This document shows positions 17,924 through 25,949 of a stretch of 64,000 bases of DNA, piece after piece (the stretch's first letter is position 1; every line of letters starts with the position of its first letter). Origin of the DNA: JBBDYG01 sp040901765 (lineage in GTDB: Bacteria > Planctomycetota > Planctomycetia > Pirellulales > Lacipirellulaceae); the NCBI GenBank assembly GCA_040901765.1, contig JBBDYG010000097.1:19987-83986 (forward strand). Reading direction: 5' to 3'. Made by a program: the position numbers and the translations under genes. The notes beneath the pieces are model-generated. The model saw only the letters and a program-made list of their open reading frames with translations, was not told the origin of the DNA and searched no databases.

Positions 17924-18094
17924 CTAGGCACAATCCTGGGCGCGAAAGCCGTCGATCAACTCGGTGACGGTTGTGACGGAAAGCGTGAAGCGTCCAAATA
18001 CACTCAAATACGCATCCGCCATTCGGCAGATGGAAACGTGTCGTCCTTTGAGCACCTCGGAAAATGTATCCGTATCGAGAAGAGACCGTTCCAT
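17924..18094 (-). pseudogene. Truncated PIN-domain toxin (VapC N-terminal half)
   Basis: Only 56 codons remain. The reading frame starts MERSLLDTDTFSEVLKG, which has the first acidic residues of a PIN active site (LDTDTF), and runs to VTTVTELIDGFRAQDCA before TAG. Complete VapC toxins have about 130 residues and need further acidic residues in the missing C-terminal half, so this copy should be inactive. It begins 17 bp after the stop of its antitoxin gene, in the usual vapBC order. The lost 3' part is replaced by repeat-containing DNA. Confidence 0.7.
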
Positions 18095-18111
18095 CGAGAC
18101 CTGCTCCGCGG

Positions 18112-18345
18112 CTATTCATCCATTCGCAGCGGACGGCTCCGATGCTCGTAGACCGACTCCATGATTTCGTCGATCAATTCCGGCTCGTCGGCAAAGAGTC
18201 CGATCAACCCGCTCGTCGGTTTGGAACCGTTGACGGCCGGAGCTATCTGCAACTTGAGTTCTTCATCGAGCAGAGAACGTAATCTCAGCTTCTCCTCCGG
18301 ACTGAGACCGTGAACCGCACCGACGATCTGTTCAAAATGGAGCAT
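18112..18345 (-). CDS. Small antitoxin paired with the truncated VapC
   Basis: A 77-residue acidic protein (MLHFEQIVGAVHGLSPEEKL at the start). The middle contains LIGLFADEPELIDEIMESVY, a helix type common in antitoxins that precede PIN toxins; the C-terminus is basic (EHRSRPLRMDE). The ATG at 18345 is the only start giving a compact protein. It probably bound and neutralised the PIN toxin encoded immediately downstream; since the toxin is broken, the gene may survive as a relic or act on another copy. Confidence 0.65.
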   Translation of the reverse strand: MLHFEQIVGAVHGLSPEEKLRLRSLLDEELKLQIAPAVNGSKPTSGLIGLFADEPELIDEIMESVYEHRSRPLRMDE

Positions 18346-18605
18346 ATTGAACTTATAGCACGGAATGGTCTGCCAGACAACAACAGCGAAGACCCGCCTT
18401 TTCATCCACCAACACAGCAGCCGCGTTGCGGGCGTAGATGGATTGTGCAACGGCTTCAGCGTAAAGCGGCGTTGGGCGAATCGGTGACCCAGGGTAGCTC
18501 GCTGGCGCGAACAGCCTTGGGCTAAGTTGTGGAGCCGCTTCGCGATAGAGGCGGCGGTGTTTCACTGTGGGGGACGACGGGCTACAATAGTGTTCGAGGG
18601 CTACG

Positions 18606-18920
18606 ATGGTCTCCGCAATCGTTGAAAAACAGGCTGACATTCACGAACTCTGCGCGCGGTTTGGCGTCGAGCGGCTGGAAGTGTTTGGCTCGGCGACGTC
18701 CGACGAAGAGTTTGATCCTCGGCGGAGCGACCTGGACTTCATCGTTGAATTCGCGGCCGACCAGGATCTCGGGCCCTGGTTGCGGAATTACTTTGCATTT
18801 CGCGACGAATTGTCCAACTTGTTTGGATACCCCGTCGATCTGGTCATGTCGTCTGCGATGAAGAATCCCTACTTCATCCGCGAGGCGAATCACACGCGCA
18901 GGCTGCTGTATGGAACGTAA
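18606..18920 (+). CDS. mntA: MNT-type minimal nucleotidyltransferase antitoxin
   Basis: A 104-residue protein of the minimal nucleotidyltransferase family. It has the GS...DxD active-site pattern: GSATSDEEFDPRRSDLDF (about residues 28-45) with the third acidic residue in YPVDLVM (near 78). The spacing between GS and DLD is two residues longer than the usual GS-x10-DxD. In known MntA/HepT pairs the nucleotidyltransferase adds AMP to a Tyr on the HEPN toxin and disarms it. The gene overlaps the downstream HEPN gene by 11 bp, so the two are translationally coupled. Confidence 0.88.
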   Translation: MVSAIVEKQADIHELCARFGVERLEVFGSATSDEEFDPRRSDLDFIVEFAADQDLGPWLRNYFAFRDELSNLFGYPVDLVMSSAMKNPYFIREANHTRRLLYGT

Positions 18921-19260
18921 GAGTCCCAAACTGCTCGAGGACATTCGGGACGCGGCCGCTTTCATACGGCAGGCTACCGCGGGCAAGACTCTGGACGACT
19001 ACCGGTCCGACCGGCTCTTGCGACAAGCAATCGAGCGAAATTTCGAGATCATCGGCGAGGCCGTTGGTCGATTGGCAAACGTGGATCCGACGACCGCCTC
19101 AAGGATTGGCGAATACCAGCAGATCATTTCGTTTCGGAACGTGTTGATCCATGGCTACGACTTGATTGATGAAGCCCAGGTGTGGGAGATCATCCGCGCA
19201 AACCTCCCAACTCTGGAAGCCGATGTGACCGCTCTGCTTGCGGGTGAGGGAGTGGACTGA
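18910..19260 (+). CDS. hepT: HEPN-domain ribonuclease toxin (HepT/DUF86)
   Basis: A 116-residue all-helical protein. The HEPN catalytic motif R-x4-H-x-Y appears as RNVLIHGYD at about residues 77-85, with Tyr in the position that is AMPylated in characterised HepT. The N-terminal helix (LLEDIRDAAAFIRQAT) and RQAIERNFEIIGEAVGRL are typical of DUF86. It likely cleaves RNA when not modified by the MntA protein encoded just upstream. All key residues are present, so this module appears intact. Confidence 0.9.
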   Translation: MERKSPKLLEDIRDAAAFIRQATAGKTLDDYRSDRLLRQAIERNFEIIGEAVGRLANVDPTTASRIGEYQQIISFRNVLIHGYDLIDEAQVWEIIRANLPTLEADVTALLAGEGVD

Positions 19261-19366
19261 GAGTCTGGGCCTATTACCGGTGCGCGGGAAAGGCCGTGAA
19301 CGGCCTTGTTGTGAGTGTATGGCAGTGCGATCGGCTCGGCGGAGACTGAAGCCGCCTACCACACTC

Positions 19367-20155
19367 TCACTCATATCCGTGCTTCGCATCCGGAAACTTG
19401 CCCGAGCGGACTTCGTCTCGATACTCTCGCGCTGCGCGAACGATCTCCGTCTTAAGATCGGCGTAGGCCTTCACGAACCGCGGCGCATAGTCGGTGGTGA
19501 TTCCCAATACGTCGTTCACCACGAGCACCTGGCCGTCGCAGTCGGGACCGGCGCCGATGCCGATGGTGGGAATCGACAGCGTAGCGGTAATGTCGCGGGC
19601 CACGTCGCTCGGAATGCACTCGAGCACCACGGCAAACGCACCGGCGCCCTCGGCAGCCCTGGCATCTGCGAGCAGTTGCTCGCGATCGCGCTGCACGCGG
19701 TAGCCGCCGAGTTGGTGAACGTTTTGCGGCCGCAGTCCACAGTGGGCCATGACGGGAATTCCCGCCGACACCAAGGCCGCGATCGTGTCGGCCTGATCGA
19801 CGCCTCCTTCTAGCTTGACCGCATGACAGCGGGTTTCTTTAAGAATCCGCCCTGCGTTCTCGATGGCCTTGAACCGGCCGACATGAAAACTAGGGAACGG
19901 CATATCGACGATCACCAGGGCATGCCGCACCGCCCGGCCGACCATTTCCGCATGGTAAATCATCTCGTCGAGCGTCACCGGCAGCGTGTTGCCGTGGCCC
20001 TGGACGACCATCGACAGGCTGTCGCCGACGAGGATTCCCTCGATTCCGGCCTCGTCGAGCAGGGCCGCCATCGTGTAGTCGTAGGCGGTCAGGACCGAGA
20101 TTTTCTGCCCCCCCTGCTTCATCGCCGTGAATTGGGGGACTGTCATTTGCTTCAT
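19367..20155 (-). CDS. panB: 3-methyl-2-oxobutanoate hydroxymethyltransferase
   Basis: A 262-residue TIM-barrel enzyme that transfers a hydroxymethyl group from 5,10-methylene-THF to alpha-ketoisovalerate, giving ketopantoate for pantothenate and CoA synthesis. Metal and substrate motifs are intact: LTAYDYTMAALLDEAGI (near 20), VGDSLSMVVQGH (near 42), KLEGG (near 113), MAHCGLRPQ (near 133), LECIPSD (near 178) and IGIGAGPDCDGQVLV (near 198). I chose ATG 20155 for the usual N-terminus (MKQMTVPQF); ATG 20146 is possible and longer extensions are Pro-rich without a family match. No panC is adjacent. Confidence 0.95.
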   Translation of the reverse strand: MKQMTVPQFTAMKQGGQKISVLTAYDYTMAALLDEAGIEGILVGDSLSMVVQGHGNTLPVTLDEMIYHAEMVGRAVRHALVIVDMPFPSFHVGRFKAIENAGRILKETRCHAVKLEGGVDQADTIAALVSAGIPVMAHCGLRPQNVHQLGGYRVQRDREQLLADARAAEGAGAFAVVLECIPSDVARDITATLSIPTIGIGAGPDCDGQVLVVNDVLGITTDYAPRFVKAYADLKTEIVRAAREYRDEVRSGKFPDAKHGYE

Positions 20156-20343
20156 AGGAGGCGTCACGGGGCTGGATGGAGGGGGTTGTGCCGGGCGACC
20201 GCAGGTTCGCGGAGCAGATTCCATTGTCCCAGCCCCCTCGACCGCTGGCAACGGACGGCGGCCGGTGCAAGAATTGCAGGTAGTCGGTACGAATCACCTG
20301 AGCCACGCAATGCACCACCGACCATCCCTGGACGACCCCAGAA

Positions 20344-21300
20344 ATGAATCGCCTCATCGTCACGTTCGCCCTGTTTTCGCTCGCTGGCTCCGCGGCGGTC
20401 GCTCAGCCCCAGATTCCGCGGCCTGGAACGCCGGAGTACCGCGAATGGGAACTGCGCCGCCAGCAGCAGGTCAAGCCCGAGGACTGGACAGTGAGCGGCA
20501 AGATTTATTCGTTCAATGTCCGTGCCGGTGAGATCAACGTCATTTCGGATGAGGGCCGCCGATGGCGGGTCAAACTCGGCACCGACGCGCCGGTCAACGT
20601 CAAGGGCGAGGGAGGCGCGGAATTCCTGCAACCCCGGACCGCCGTGCGGTTCTATGCCCCGATCACCAAACGAAAATTGGTGACGGAACCGGTGGCGATG
20701 TTGACCACGTTCTCTCCGCGCCAGGAGTTTGAGCCGACGCTCGAACCGACGACGGAAGAAGAGGCTCGCGCCGCGATGGCAGAGGAAGAGGCAAGTGAAG
20801 AGGGCGGCGATCTTGCCGCGACCGATGCGGAGTTCGATCCCGCCACGGGTGACGAGCGACCGACGCTCCAAGATCGCATCAATCGAGAGCCGACAGGTCC
20901 GGTCCGCCGTCGCCCGTCTCGAGATCGCGATGCGAAGGCGGATGAAGCCGAGGAAGCGGAGTGGTTTCACGTCCAGGGCATCTTGGTCAGCGTGAAGAAA
21001 GGAAAGTTTGTGGTCGATGCTGGCGAAGGCGGCAAAATCCGTGGCGAGCTTGCCGAGGACGCGAAGGTGGAAGCGGATCTACTGGGTGTTCAATTCGCCA
21101 ACCCTGGCGACGTGATTAAGGCCAAGGGGCAGACTTATCCCACTGAAGCTAATACCGCGTTGGCATCGTCCGTCGATGTAACTCTCTCCGCTCAGCCCGA
21201 AACGACTGAGGAAAAACCACGCCGTGCCAGTCGCCCCCGCAGCCGACGGGGCGAGAATTCCGAACAGCCGCCCAACGGTGCCTCAACTGAGAAGCCATAG
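20344..21300 (+). CDS. Exported protein of unknown function, charged and partly disordered
   Basis: A 318-residue protein with a clear signal peptide (LIVTFALFSLAGSAAVAQP). The mature part has two similar beta-rich modules: WTVSGKIYSFNVRAGEINVISDEGRRWRV (about 48-76; first half quoted in pieces only for length) and WFHVQGILVSVKKGKFVVDAGEGGKIRGEL-like sequence at about 205-235. Between them lies a Glu/Arg-rich low-complexity stretch, and the C-terminus is Arg/Ser-rich. I do not recognise a family. It is divergent from panB with 188 bp between starts. Confidence 0.75.
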   Translation: MNRLIVTFALFSLAGSAAVAQPQIPRPGTPEYREWELRRQQQVKPEDWTVSGKIYSFNVRAGEINVISDEGRRWRVKLGTDAPVNVKGEGGAEFLQPRTAVRFYAPITKRKLVTEPVAMLTTFSPRQEFEPTLEPTTEEEARAAMAEEEASEEGGDLAATDAEFDPATGDERPTLQDRINREPTGPVRRRPSRDRDAKADEAEEAEWFHVQGILVSVKKGKFVVDAGEGGKIRGELAEDAKVEADLLGVQFANPGDVIKAKGQTYPTEANTALASSVDVTLSAQPETTEEKPRRASRPRSRRGENSEQPPNGASTEKP

Positions 21301-21377
21301 CTCACTCGGCCGACACACTCCTACCGTTGAGACGCAGCATGGGGAATTGCGTTCATTCGCTAACGATTTCGTTCGAG

Positions 21378-21814
21378 CTATGAGGCCTCAAGGACTTGCA
21401 CATGCTCCTTCCAAGGACAGAGACTTCCCGCACCTCGATCAAAAGTTACAAGCTTCGCATCGTGCATCCGGGCCATACTGAGCAAAGTGGCGTCCGGCAC
21501 TTGCCGATAGCCTGTGATTCGCGGAATCAATTCGGTGAATGACCCATCCATTAATTGCGGCGTGGTCGCCAGATATTGATGCTCAGGGTGTACGATGATA
21601 CTGGTCAGTGCGTCGAATGCCGAAGTGGCAGGAATTAAGAATCCAACTACCTGCGGATTCAATGAGAGGCGCATAAAGGCCGACTGGGTGAATAAGCATG
21701 TCGCCCACTCAGTCTCTTGCTTATTGTTCAACCAATCTCATGCGCAAGTTCGTGATGTCGATGGTTACTCCAAGCCAGTGCCAGTAATAAGTTGACGTCC
21801 GGCAACGCGATCAA
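21378..21814 (-). pseudogene. Frameshifted PIN-domain toxin (VapC)
   Basis: Two frames together make a full-length VapC. The first starts with TTG at 21814, with AGGAGGAAGGA just upstream, and reads LIALPDVNLLLALAWSNHRH then HELAHEIG before TGA at 21728-21730. The second carries WLNNKQETEWATCLFTQSAF through GYRQVPDATLLSMAR and KLVTFDRG to 21378. The N-terminal piece has the first active-site Asp (LPDVN); the C-terminal piece has the acidic residues of PDATLL and TFDRG. A two-base gain or one-base loss near 21733-21740 would join them. It could be a pseudogene or, less likely, a frameshift-expressed toxin. Confidence 0.7.
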
Positions 21815-22041
21815 AATCCTTCCTCCTCAATCCAGTGACGAACAGTTGCGGGTTCTATGGTCGGCGCCATGCCAGCAACGTCAAATACCAACAGGCCGTT
21901 TCGGACAATGGTAGGCGGACCGACACGAACCAGGGCATCGCGCAATGCAACTTCCGCGAACTCGTCAACGCTCTTGCCCAGGGCAAGAGCCACCTCTTTG
22001 GTCTGCTGATACAATCGGTCGTCAACATGAACCGTCGACAT
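21811..22041 (-). CDS. Antitoxin upstream of the frameshifted VapC
   Basis: A 76-residue protein starting MSTVHVDDRLYQQTKEVALA, a ribbon-helix-helix-like N-terminus (LGKSVDEFAEVALRDAL), followed by a short strand-rich tail (NGLLVFDVAGMAPTIEPATV). It precedes the PIN gene and overlaps its TTG start by 4 bp (TTGA), the classic vapBC junction. It is expected to repress its own operon and bind the toxin. It is intact even though the toxin frame is broken. Confidence 0.75.
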   Translation of the reverse strand: MSTVHVDDRLYQQTKEVALALGKSVDEFAEVALRDALVRVGPPTIVRNGLLVFDVAGMAPTIEPATVRHWIEEEGF

Positions 22042-22181
22042 CGGTATCGTCTCCCTAGAATCTTAATTCCGCAAGTGCCTAGCCGTACTCGCCAGTAGTA
22101 TTTTAGCATCTTTCGAAGGACAATCTATCGCAAGTCGAGCCGCACCGAGTCAATAAGACTGCCGCATGACTTCCATTAATT

Positions 22182-22439
22182 TCATCGTTCGGGTTTCTCG
22201 CGCCGCATACGCCGGCTGCGATTCCACAGCGCAATTCCCCAGAACGCGAGAAAGCCCAGCGTACATCCCAGCACGATTAGGCCTTTCTGCCAATCGCGGG
22301 AGCTGTTTTCATCGGGGCGTTCGCTGCCCAAATCCAAATAGGCTCCCAGGGCGAAGAGCGCGCCCCACACCAGCAGTCCCGCGGCAATCAGCCCCAGCGG
22401 CCACCACCAAGTGGATCGTCCCGTAGTTGATTTGCTCAC
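22182..22439 (-). CDS. Small two-helix membrane protein, unknown function
   Basis: An 85-residue protein starting with GTG at 22439 (AGAGGG lies about 9 nt upstream). Two hydrophobic segments (WWWPLGLIAAGLLVWGALFA, about 12-31, and LIVLGCTLGFLAFWGIALW, about 53-71) are separated by a polar loop, and the C-terminus is Arg-rich (RSRRMRREKPER), so both ends probably face the cytoplasm. The frame stays open far upstream antisense to ald, but that part is a shadow. I do not recognise a family. It is divergent from ald. Confidence 0.6.
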   Translation of the reverse strand: MSKSTTGRSTWWWPLGLIAAGLLVWGALFALGAYLDLGSERPDENSSRDWQKGLIVLGCTLGFLAFWGIALWNRSRRMRREKPER

Positions 22440-22553
22440 GCTAAAAACCCTCTGGCCGATAGCTGACAGCCGAGGGCCGACAGCCTTTATTCTGCGTCGG
22501 TTTCGCCTACAATTCGGCGAGAATCCATCCGTCCCGTAACGACAGGTCGTTCC

Positions 22554-23687
22554 ATGATTGTAGGCGTTCCCCGCGAGATCAAACAGGACGAATACCGCGT
22601 CGCCATGCTGCCGGTCGGTGTCGAGGAGCTTGTGCGCCGCGGCCATCGAGTACTCGTCGAAGCCGGTGCCGGTGTTGGCTCGGGACTGTCCGATCACGAC
22701 TATCTGGCAGCGGGCGCGGAATTGATGGCCGGGCCGGCGGACATCTTCGGCCTGGCCGACATGATCGTGAAGGTCAAGGAGCCGCAGCCTGAGGAGTTTT
22801 CGCTGATTCGACGGGGACAGATTCTTTTTACCTACTTCCACTTCGCGGCGGACCGGGCGCTGACTGAGGCGATGGCAGCGTCCGGCGCTGCCTGCGTCGC
22901 CTACGAAACGCTGGCCGACGACCAAGGCCGCTTGCCGCTGTTGACGCCGATGAGCGAAGTCGCCGGCCGGATGAGCATTCAAGAAGGGGCGAAGTATTTG
23001 GAGCGACCGCAAATGGGACGCGGCATCCTGCTCGCCGGCGTGCCGGGCGTTGCGCCGGCGCACATCACGATCCTCGGCGGTGGAGTCGTCGGCGCGAACG
23101 CGGCCAAGATTGCAGCCGGCTTCCGGGCCGATGTGGCACTGCTCGACATCAACATGGACCGGCTGCGTTATCTCGACGACGTGATGCCGCCCAACGTCGA
23201 TGTGCTGTTCAGCGACCGCCACACGATACGTGAACAACTCTTGCGTGCCGACTTAGTGATCGGTGCCGTGCTGATCCCGGGAGCCAAGGCGCCGCGGCTT
23301 GTGGAAGAGGAAGATCTCCAGCGGATGAAGCCCGGAAGCGTGATCATCGACGTGGCGATCGACCAGGGCGGTTGCATTGCCACCAGCCGGCCCACCTCCC
23401 ATAGCAAACCCACATACATCGTTCACGACGTGGTTCACTATTGCGTCACGAACATGCCCGGCGCCGTTGGCCGCACTAGCACGTTCGCCCTCTGCAATGT
23501 CACGCTTCCGTGGGTGATTGAAATCGCCGGCCGGGGCCTCGAAGAAGCCGCCCGCACCCTGCGGCCGGTTGCGCGAGCAATCAATCTATTTGGCGGCGAG
23601 GTGACCAACAAAGCCGTGGCGGAGACGTTCGGAATGAAGTACGAACCCAGGTTCACCGATGCCGAAAGTGCGAAAACTAGTCGGTAG
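22554..23687 (+). CDS. ald: Alanine dehydrogenase
   Basis: A 377-residue NAD-dependent enzyme that interconverts L-alanine and pyruvate plus ammonia. N-terminal MIVGVPREIKQDEYRVAM, VKVKEPQPEEF (near 72), YFHFA (near 95), MSEVAGRMS (near 133), the Rossmann glycine motif ILGGGVVGANAAKIA (near 173) and PGAVGRTSTFAL (near 305) are all present and the length is normal (about 370). A GxxExxY cassette begins two bases after the stop. Upstream lies a repeat copy shared with the SLC13 leader. Confidence 0.96.
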   Translation: MIVGVPREIKQDEYRVAMLPVGVEELVRRGHRVLVEAGAGVGSGLSDHDYLAAGAELMAGPADIFGLADMIVKVKEPQPEEFSLIRRGQILFTYFHFAADRALTEAMAASGAACVAYETLADDQGRLPLLTPMSEVAGRMSIQEGAKYLERPQMGRGILLAGVPGVAPAHITILGGGVVGANAAKIAAGFRADVALLDINMDRLRYLDDVMPPNVDVLFSDRHTIREQLLRADLVIGAVLIPGAKAPRLVEEEDLQRMKPGSVIIDVAIDQGGCIATSRPTSHSKPTYIVHDVVHYCVTNMPGAVGRTSTFALCNVTLPWVIEIAGRGLEEAARTLRPVARAINLFGGEVTNKAVAETFGMKYEPRFTDAESAKTSR

Positions 23688-23689
23688 AC

Positions 23690-24235
23690 TTGTCCGCAGA
23701 TGTCGCAGATAGGCGCAGATAAAGAGAATGGCGTGATGATTATGTCAAGCGACGAGCTCGATTCTGCCCGACGCGATCCTCAGACTTATGCAATCATTGG
23801 CGCCTGCATGGAAGTACATAACGTGCTCGGGCACGGGTTTCTCGAAGCTGTTTATCAAGAAGCGTTGGCGATTGAACTTGATGAGAGAAGTATTCCGTTC
23901 GTTCGAGAGAAGCCGCTGACAATTAAATTCAAAAACAGTACGCTCACATCTCGCTATGAAGCCGATTTCTTTTGCTATGATGCCATTGTGCTTGAACTCA
24001 AGGCATTGGCTGCGATTGCCCCAGGACACCATGCTCAGACAATTCATTACCTAAAAGCGACCGGAGTCACGCGCGGGCTCTTAGTCAACTTCGGGGCACC
24101 CCGCCTGGAATACAAACGCTTCATTCTCACTCAGTCATATGGAATCCTGACGACAGACGAATCGGATTAGCACGTTGCCACCAAATTGCTCGTCAATTCT
24201 TCTTATCTGCGAACATCTGCGACATCTGCGGACAA
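23690..24235. mobile_element. GxxExxY cassette with 21-bp perfect terminal inverted repeats
   Basis: The ends 23690-23710 and 24215-24235 are exact reverse complements (TTGTCCGCAGATGTCGCAGAT), and similarity continues inward (CGCAGATAA on both sides). The unit starts two bases after the ald stop codon and ends two bases before the mtnA start codon. It carries a single gene. No transposase is encoded, so movement would depend on an outside enzyme. Confidence 0.75.
23736..24170 (+). CDS. GxxExxY family protein (PD-(D/E)XK nuclease-like)
   Basis: A 144-residue protein with the family signature GFLEAVY (G-x-x-E-x-x-Y, about residues 34-40) inside LGHGFLEAVYQEALAIEL. The following core YEADFFCYDAIVLELKAL (D...E-x-K, about 70-87) matches the PD-(D/E)XK nuclease fold, and QTIHYLKATG plus GLLVNFGAPRLEYKRF close it. 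ATG 23736 is chosen because upstream codons belong to the inverted repeat. The cellular function of the family is not established. The gene sits alone inside the flanking repeats. Confidence 0.85.
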   Translation: MIMSSDELDSARRDPQTYAIIGACMEVHNVLGHGFLEAVYQEALAIELDERSIPFVREKPLTIKFKNSTLTSRYEADFFCYDAIVLELKALAAIAPGHHAQTIHYLKATGVTRGLLVNFGAPRLEYKRFILTQSYGILTTDESD

Positions 24236-24237
24236 TA

Positions 24238-25236
24238 ATGCCTGCTTCTTACTCCACCATCGAATGGCTGGGCCGCGCCAATGGCCATCTACGGCTGCTC
24301 GACCAGACGCGCTTACCCGGTGAAACTGTTTATCTCGACTGCCGCACGGTGGACGACGTATGGCACGCGATCCAGCAGCTTAGCGTGCGCGGCGCGCCGG
24401 CGATCGGCGTTGCGGCGGCCTATGGCGTCTGTCTTGCCGCAATCGACCCGCAAACCGCGATGCGGGCGTGTGACCATCTTGCCACGAGCCGGCCCACCGC
24501 GGTTAATCTGTTCTGGGCGCTGAAACGAATGCGGAAAGTCATCGACACAGCCGAAGCCAATCGCCTTGCTAAGCGGTTGCTGTCAGAAGCCCGCGCGATC
24601 CACAACGAGGACCGACAGCAGTGCGCGGCCATCGCCAGAAATGGAGCAGATTTGCTCGCGTACTTGCCCGCCGCCGGCATTCTCACTCATTGCAATACCG
24701 GCGCGCTGGCCACCGGTGGCGAAGGAACCGCGCTGGCGGTCATCCTTGAACTTCACCGCAGAGGTAAGCGGCCGCACGTATTCGTCGACGAAACTCGGCC
24801 CCTGCTGCAAGGCGCACGGCTCACCGCTTGGGAACTCATGCAGGCCGGAGTTCCTTGCACGCTCATCTGCGATTCGATGGCCGCACAGGTCATGCGGGAG
24901 GGCCGCGTGCAGGCGGTTATCGTGGGCGCGGATCGCATCGCCGCCAACGGCGACGCCGCGAACAAAATCGGCACCTACGGCGTTGCCGTCCTGGCCCGCG
25001 CGCATGGAATCCCGTTCTATGTTGCCGCCCCCACAACGACATTCGATCAGGCCATCGCCACCGGTGCCGAAATTCCAATCGAAGTTCGGGCTGCGAATGA
25101 AATCACCAACCCGTTCGGCAGTCCGCTTGCGCCCGACGGCATCGCGGTTTACAACCCGGCGTTTGACGTGACACCAGCGGGGCTGATTTCGGGGATTATC
25201 ACTGAACATGGAGTGGAACGGCTCGCTCAGCTATAA
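24238..25236 (+). CDS. mtnA: S-methyl-5-thioribose-1-phosphate isomerase
   Basis: A 332-residue enzyme of the methionine salvage pathway that isomerises the aldose of methylthioribose-1-phosphate to the ketose. Family motifs: LSVRGAPAIGVAAAYG (near 50), the catalytic Cys in ILTHCNTGALATGG (near 145-158), the catalytic Asp in VGADRIAANGDAANKIGTY (near 223-241), and YVAAPTTTFD (near 257). ATG 24238 gives the standard N-terminus; earlier in-frame codons fall in the cassette's inverted repeat. The native promoter or ribosome binding site may therefore have been displaced by the cassette. Confidence 0.94.
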   Translation: MPASYSTIEWLGRANGHLRLLDQTRLPGETVYLDCRTVDDVWHAIQQLSVRGAPAIGVAAAYGVCLAAIDPQTAMRACDHLATSRPTAVNLFWALKRMRKVIDTAEANRLAKRLLSEARAIHNEDRQQCAAIARNGADLLAYLPAAGILTHCNTGALATGGEGTALAVILELHRRGKRPHVFVDETRPLLQGARLTAWELMQAGVPCTLICDSMAAQVMREGRVQAVIVGADRIAANGDAANKIGTYGVAVLARAHGIPFYVAAPTTTFDQAIATGAEIPIEVRAANEITNPFGSPLAPDGIAVYNPAFDVTPAGLISGIITEHGVERLAQL

Positions 25237-25243
25237 TAGGCCC

Positions 25244-25594
25244 TTACCAATCCGACAGGTATTCTATTCGATCGCACATCGAGTCGGCATCCAACGCGTT
25301 TGCCAATCGCACGAGGCGTCGCATCAAGTCGCCGATGGGTCGCTGGCTGGAGACGACAATTCCCGCATGTGATTTGCCCGTTCCAAGCCAAACAGAATGA
25401 AGTGACGCAAAATGGGCCACGTTGAATGTGACAAGTGTGCGTCCTTCTCCAACTGCCCAAACAAGCTGCGATTCATCCGACGTGCGCATTCGACCAGTTT
25501 CGGGAGTAGAGACCGCGTCGAATCCCGCTCGACGCAATGCAATAGCCGCAGCGCCGTAGATATCTTCGTCCGTGAAGAAGCGCGGCTTGCTCAT
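25244..25594 (-). CDS. DUF5615 PIN-like putative toxin
   Basis: A 116-residue protein. The N-terminal FFTDEDIYGAAAIALRRAGF has the paired acidic residues of the Mut7-C/DUF5615 PIN-like fold, and TLVTFNVAHFASL occupies the position usually read as TxD/N in these nucleases. HAGIVV and the C-terminal helix are typical. It overlaps the upstream DUF433 gene by four bases (ATGA), the usual toxin-antitoxin arrangement. Its substrate is unproven; RNA is likely by analogy with PIN nucleases. Confidence 0.8.
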   Translation of the reverse strand: MSKPRFFTDEDIYGAAAIALRRAGFDAVSTPETGRMRTSDESQLVWAVGEGRTLVTFNVAHFASLHSVWLGTGKSHAGIVVSSQRPIGDLMRRLVRLANALDADSMCDRIEYLSDW

Positions 25595-25875
25595 GGAGGA
25601 GATTTGCCAGCCGCGTACGTGGCTTTTACTATCGCTTCGTCATCTGCCGCCAAATCGGTTTCAATCTCGTCAAGATGGTCGTAAGCAAAGGCAAGTGCAT
25701 CGTGTACGTCAGCGGGTGTCAGCGAGGAATACTGCTGGACGATTTCTTCGACACTCATTCCTTGCCGATAGCACGTCAGTACCGTCGCCACTCGTATCCG
25801 AGTGCCGGCCACAACAGGTTGTCCTCCGCAGCGAGCGGGGTCTTTTTCGATATTTCGGTAGTCTAGCTTGGGCAT
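25591..25875 (-). CDS. DUF433 antitoxin
   Basis: A 94-residue winged-helix-like protein. The family pattern is clear: DPARCGGQPVVAGTRIRVATVL (about residues 12-33; shortened here), then GMSVEEIVQQYSSLTPADVHDAL and a final helix with Glu/Asp. DUF433 proteins are regularly encoded just before DUF5615 PIN-like toxins and are taken to be their antitoxins and autoregulators. The pair lies tail to tail with mtnA, only 7 bp apart. Confidence 0.85.
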   Translation of the reverse strand: MPKLDYRNIEKDPARCGGQPVVAGTRIRVATVLTCYRQGMSVEEIVQQYSSLTPADVHDALAFAYDHLDEIETDLAADDEAIVKATYAAGKSPP

Positions 25876-25949
25876 GAACTAGTTCCTTAGAAAGCGGCAT
25901 TCGGTTCACCGACCGCCATCACCATTCTACCCCGCCCGCATCGAGATCG

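Noticed and set aside
21728..21730. TGA in the vapC frame as a selenocysteine codon
   Set aside because: Reading through it stays out of frame with the C-terminal PIN half, so a frameshift, not recoding of TGA, is needed.
22440..23237. Long open frame antisense to ald joined to the small membrane protein
   Set aside because: It mirrors ald codons and has no domain; only the part after GTG 22439 looks like a protein.
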